Assembly: GCF_900103845.1 (NCBI RefSeq)
Contig: NZ_FNIJ01000011.1
Location: forward strand, 1 to 64,000
Source: Pseudomonas jinjuensis
GTDB lineage: Bacteria > Pseudomonadota > Gammaproteobacteria > Pseudomonadales > Pseudomonadaceae
Reading direction: 5' to 3'
Length of the DNA stretch: 64,000 nt
In this document: in pieces, positions 61,005 through 64,000 of the stretch
Layout of the letters: each line of letters starts with the position of its first letter
Numbering within the stretch: the stretch's first letter is position 1
Notes under the pieces: generated by a model
The model's database searches: none
Seen by the model: the letters and a program-made list of their open reading frames with translations, nothing else
Told to the model about the DNA's origin: nothing
Translations under genes and position numbers: made by a program

Positions 61005-62261
61005 CTACGACATCATCGCCCGCGGCCGCTCCGGCACCTGGTCCACGCGATAGCCCCTGGCGCCGAACCAGGCGATGTACAGGTAGCACAGCAGCGGGAT
61101 CGCGAAGGAATGCAGCAGGCCGATGCGGTCGGCGAAGAAGGCCTGGATCAGCGGCATCAGCGCGCCGCCGACGATGGCCATGCAGAGCAGGCCGGAACCC
61201 TTGCTGGTGAGCGGGCCGAGGCCTTCCAGGGCCAGCGAGAAGATGGTCGGGAACATGATCGAGTTGAACAGCCCGATCAGGATCAGCGCCCACATCGCCA
61301 CATGCCCGCCGGAGGTGATGGCGATGGCGATCAGCACCGTATTGGTCACCGCGTTGAAGGCCAGCATGCGGTTCGGCTTGATGCTGCGCATCAGCACGCT
61401 GCCGATGAAGCGGCCGACCATCGCGCCGCCCCAGTACAGCGCCAGGTGGCGGCCGGCCTCGTCGCTGGGCAGGCCGGCGATGTCCGGCTGGCCCATCAGG
61501 CTGACCAGGTAGCTGCCGATGGAAACCTCGGCGCCGACGTAGCAGAAGATCCCCAGCACCCCGAACAGCAGGTGTCGATGGCCGAACAGCGATTCCTGCA
61601 CGGCCCCGCTGCCGTCGCTGTGGGTGCCGTGGTGGATGCGCGGCAGGCGGAACAGGGCGATCAGCACGGCGATAGCGAACAGCAGGCCGGCCAGCACCAG
61701 GTAGGGCACCTTCACCGAATCCGCTTCATGGGCTGCCACGTCGCCGATCTGCGAGGCCGCGCCGGCGCCGATGGCGAGGATGGTGACCGAGCCGATCAGC
61801 GGACCGACCGTGGTGCCCAGCGAGTTGAAGGCCTGGGTCATGTTCAGCCGGGAGGCGGCGGTTTCCGGCCTGCCGAGGATGTTCACGTAGGGGTTGGCCG
61901 CCACCTGCAGCAGGGTGATGCCCGAGGCGAGGATGAACAGCGCGGCGAGGAAGAACGGATAGGACTGCGCGCCGGCCGCCGGATAGAACAGCAGGCAGCC
62001 GAAGCCGGCGGTGGCCAGGCCGACGATGATCCCGCCCTTGTAGCCGAGGCGTTCGACCAGGCGCCCGGCGGGGAAGGACATGACGAAGTAGGCGGTGAAG
62101 AAGCTGAACTGGACCAGCGAGGCCTGCACGTAGCTGAGGGTGAACACCGCCTTCAGGTGCGGGATCAGGATGTCGTTCAGCGAGGTGATCAGCCCCCACA
62201 TGAAGAACAGCAGGGTCAGTACCGTGAGGGCGCCGGTGTGGTTCTGCTTCGACTGGTCCAT
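61005..62261 (-). CDS. FucP-like MFS sugar permease
   Basis: This 418-residue membrane protein has about twelve helices. It opens VLTLLFFMWGLITSLNDILI, the FucP/GluP family start, and contains LLQVAANPYVNILGRPETAA and NMTQAFNSLGTTVGPLIGS. These are the FHS-family motifs for H+-coupled uptake of L-fucose, glucose, galactose or related sugars. Pirin lies 39 bases upstream on the same strand, so co-transcription is possible but functionally unclear. Confidence 0.93.
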   Translation of the reverse strand: MDQSKQNHTGALTVLTLLFFMWGLITSLNDILIPHLKAVFTLSYVQASLVQFSFFTAYFVMSFPAGRLVERLGYKGGIIVGLATAGFGCLLFYPAAGAQSYPFFLAALFILASGITLLQVAANPYVNILGRPETAASRLNMTQAFNSLGTTVGPLIGSVTILAIGAGAASQIGDVAAHEADSVKVPYLVLAGLLFAIAVLIALFRLPRIHHGTHSDGSGAVQESLFGHRHLLFGVLGIFCYVGAEVSIGSYLVSLMGQPDIAGLPSDEAGRHLALYWGGAMVGRFIGSVLMRSIKPNRMLAFNAVTNTVLIAIAITSGGHVAMWALILIGLFNSIMFPTIFSLALEGLGPLTSKGSGLLCMAIVGGALMPLIQAFFADRIGLLHSFAIPLLCYLYIAWFGARGYRVDQVPERPRAMMS

Positions 62262-62300
62262 GGTCTCGGTGGGTCCTGTGCGGTTTCGGGGCGACCGGGA

Positions 62301-63167
62301 TCAGCCCGGCAGTTCGATGCGTTCCACTTCTCCGGGGACCTTCGGCCACTCGCCTGCGGCCCAGCGGCGGCGGGCGTCCTCGATCAGCGCCGGGTCGCTG
62401 GCGACGAAGTTCCAGTTCATCCGCCGCGGCCCGTCCAGCGGCGCGCCGCCGATCATCATCAACTGGCAGTCGCCGCAGGCGCCGAGGGTGAAGGATTCAC
62501 CTTCGGCGAGGACGACCATCTCGTGCAGGGGTAGCGGCTCGTCGTCCAGCAGGGCCTCGCCGCCGAGCAGGTAGAGCGCGCGCTCCGGGTGTTCGGCGGG
62601 CAGCGCGAGGGTGGCGCCGGCGCTCAGCCGCAGTTCGGCGAACAGGGTCGGCGAAAGTACCGGCACCGGCGATTCCAGGCAGAAGCCGCTGCCGGCGATC
62701 AGGCGGATGCGCACCCCGAGCGCTTCGCTTTCCGCGAGCTTCTCCGCCGGGAAGTGGTGGTAGCTCGGCGCGCGGCCTTCCTCAGCCTTCGGCAGCGCCA
62801 GCCAGACCTGCAGCCCGTGCAGGCGCGAGCCGCTGCGCAGCAGGTGCTCCGGGGTGCGCTCGACATGAGCGACGCCGCGTCCGGCGGTCATCCAGCTGAC
62901 GTCCCGCGGCCGCACCAGTTGGTCGGAGCCGAGGCTGTCCTTGTGCTGCACCTCGCCTTCGAGCAGATAGGTCAGGGTCGACAGGCCGATGTGCGGGTGC
63001 TGGCGGATGTTCATGCCCCGGCCGGGCGCGAAGTCGCCGCCGAGCATGTGATCGAAGAACACGAAAGGTCCGACGCTGCGGCAACGGGCGGAGGGCAGGG
63101 CGCGCAGGACCGTCACACCTTCGACGTCCTCCGCGCGCGGGCGGATGGCAAGCAAGGCATCGCTCAT
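62301..63167 (-). CDS. Pirin family protein
   Basis: This 288-residue double cupin has the pirin metal site in the N-terminal half: HPHIGLSTLTYLLEGEVQHK with His ligands, the third His near HKDSLGS, and the Glu in GVAHVERTP. Pirins bind Fe and may act as quercetinase-like enzymes or regulators. The C-terminal cupin (RALYLLGGEALLDDEPLPLH) lacks a clear ligand set. It lies 39 bases before the permease gene on the same strand. Confidence 0.95.
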   Translation of the reverse strand: MSDALLAIRPRAEDVEGVTVLRALPSARCRSVGPFVFFDHMLGGDFAPGRGMNIRQHPHIGLSTLTYLLEGEVQHKDSLGSDQLVRPRDVSWMTAGRGVAHVERTPEHLLRSGSRLHGLQVWLALPKAEEGRAPSYHHFPAEKLAESEALGVRIRLIAGSGFCLESPVPVLSPTLFAELRLSAGATLALPAEHPERALYLLGGEALLDDEPLPLHEMVVLAEGESFTLGACGDCQLMMIGGAPLDGPRRMNWNFVASDPALIEDARRRWAAGEWPKVPGEVERIELPG

Positions 63168-63291
63168 GGCGAGATTCCGGCAGAAGTGTTCTGGGCATGA
63201 TAGACGCTAGCCAGCCGGCGCACTTGTCGGCCGTCCCGCATGGCACGGAGCGGGAAGCGCGCACCCTTGCAGCGCGCGCATGGGGAGTGCG

Positions 63292-63648
63292 TCAGTCGCC
63301 GCGGTATTCGCAGCCGCTGGTGCAGGTCTCGTGCACGCGGATGCGCGACAGCTCCGGCAGTACCGGCTTGAGCTGTTGCCAGATCCAGCGTGCGAGGTTC
63401 TCGCTGGTGGGGTTTTCCAGGCCGGGAATCTCGTTCAGGTAGTTGTGGTCGAGCTGGTCGTAGATCGGCTTGAAGATTTCCTTGATCTCGGAGAAATCGC
63501 GAATCCAGCCGGTATGCGGGTCGACGTCGCCCTCGATGTAGATGGCCGCGCGGAACGAGTGTCCGTGCAGGCGACCGCACTTGTGCCCGGCCGGTACGTT
63601 GGGCAGGTGGTGGGCGGATTCGAAGGTGAATTCCTTGAAGATTTCCAT
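63292..63648 (-). CDS. queD: 6-carboxytetrahydropterin synthase
   Basis: This 118-residue protein has the zinc His residues in [20 protein letters not shown] and the catalytic Cys in [23 protein letters not shown] and [19 protein letters not shown] follow, as in QueD. It converts dihydroneopterin triphosphate for queuosine synthesis. ATG 63648 ([13 protein letters not shown]) matches the length of Pseudomonas QueD (118 residues). Adjacent to a NorR/FhpR-type gene, as in P. aeruginosa. Confidence 0.95.
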   Translation of the reverse strand: MEIFKEFTFESAHHLPNVPAGHKCGRLHGHSFRAAIYIEGDVDPHTGWIRDFSEIKEIFKPIYDQLDHNYLNEIPGLENPTSENLARWIWQQLKPVLPELSRIRVHETCTSGCEYRGD

Positions 63649-63830
63649 GGTGTTGCGCTCGACAGCGAAAGCGGACCCGCGGGACCGCTCGAAGAATGGG
63701 GGCGATAGTTTATCACCATCGTGCTTGCGGGGTGGGGCAAGGCGACCGTGGGTCCATCCCGCGCTGCTGGAACCTACAAAAGAGTGCATTTCCGGGGGGA
63801 TGGGTGGGGCGTGATCCACCATCAATGCCG

Positions 63831-64000
63831 TCACTTCAGTTCCAGCCGCCGCGCCAGCCGGTTGAGGTTGGCCCGGTCCAGCCCCAGCTCCCGCGCCACC
63901 GCCGCCCAGTTGCCGGCGTGGCGTTCCAGGCTGGCGGCGATCAGCTGGCGCTGGAACGCATCCAGCAGCGGGCGCAGTTCGCCGGCCGGCAGTTCCTCTG
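63831..64000 (-). CDS. NorR/FhpR-type sigma-54 activator, C-terminal part (runs off window)
   Basis: The reverse strand encodes the last 56 residues of a protein with a FIS-type helix-turn-helix: [20 protein letters not shown] then [20 protein letters not shown] and ARRLELK at the end. This matches the C-terminus of the nitric-oxide sensor NorR/FhpR. The position next to queD supports it. The GAF and AAA+ domains lie outside the window, so the identification rests on the tail only. Confidence 0.75.
   Translation of the reverse strand, partial: EELPAGELRPLLDAFQRQLIAASLERHAGNWAAVARELGLDRANLNRLARRLELK

Overview
The window is chromosomal DNA from a Pseudomonas, most likely in or near the P. aeruginosa / P. 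nitroreducens / P. citronellolis group. The block gltA (reverse) - sdhCDAB - sucAB - lpdG - sucCD - braB - DUF599 - two thioesterases - htpG - dienelactone hydrolase matches the P. aeruginosa order as I remember it. The core genes are GC-rich, and Pseudomonas-type REP palindromes sit between genes. The species call is inference, not a measured comparison.

Layout. 1-3276: the 5' end of an IS1182-type transposase, then an AT-richer three-gene cassette (HNH nuclease with a C-terminal partner domain, a 73-residue middle protein, a DUF2326 ABC/SMC-like ATPase). This looks like an ABC-three-component (ABC-3C) conflict system and is the most interesting locus here. 3787-14388: a FadL-type porin gene divergent from a coupled moxR-DUF58-DUF4381-vWA-vWA/TPR-BatD operon that continues into a HAD phosphatase and an arylsulfatase. 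14483-23310: a fused MFS/spermidine-synthase-like membrane protein, a DUF1302/DUF1329 pair and a MalT-like LuxR regulator. 23357-23790: tandem repeats of about 183 bp. 23791-30188: an AraC regulator divergent from a GMC oxidoreductase, an SdsA1-like alkylsulfatase and an acyl-CoA ligase, which together could degrade alkyl sulfates. 30618-31419: a PepSY protein and a cytochrome b561-like protein.

31541-36031 is a second accessory segment: a small ORF, a YjaB-like acetyltransferase, a frameshifted IS66 remnant, an McrA-like HNH nuclease, and a RES/Xre toxin-antitoxin pair with a 17-bp inverted repeat just upstream. hemN and an atypical chemoreceptor follow, then a 184-bp MITE-like element.

39874-52849 is the TCA-cycle supercluster: citrate synthase, divergent from succinate dehydrogenase, 2-oxoglutarate dehydrogenase (E1, E2, E3) and succinyl-CoA synthetase. 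Good sigma-70-like promoters are visible for gltA and sdhC, and two hairpins lie between sdhB and sucA. 53027-64000 holds braB with a possible branched-chain-rich leader peptide, DUF599, a small lipoprotein, two PaaI-type thioesterases, an uncharacterised membrane protein, htpG, a dienelactone hydrolase, and on the reverse strand a FucP-like permease, a pirin, queD and the 3' end of a NorR/FhpR-type regulator.
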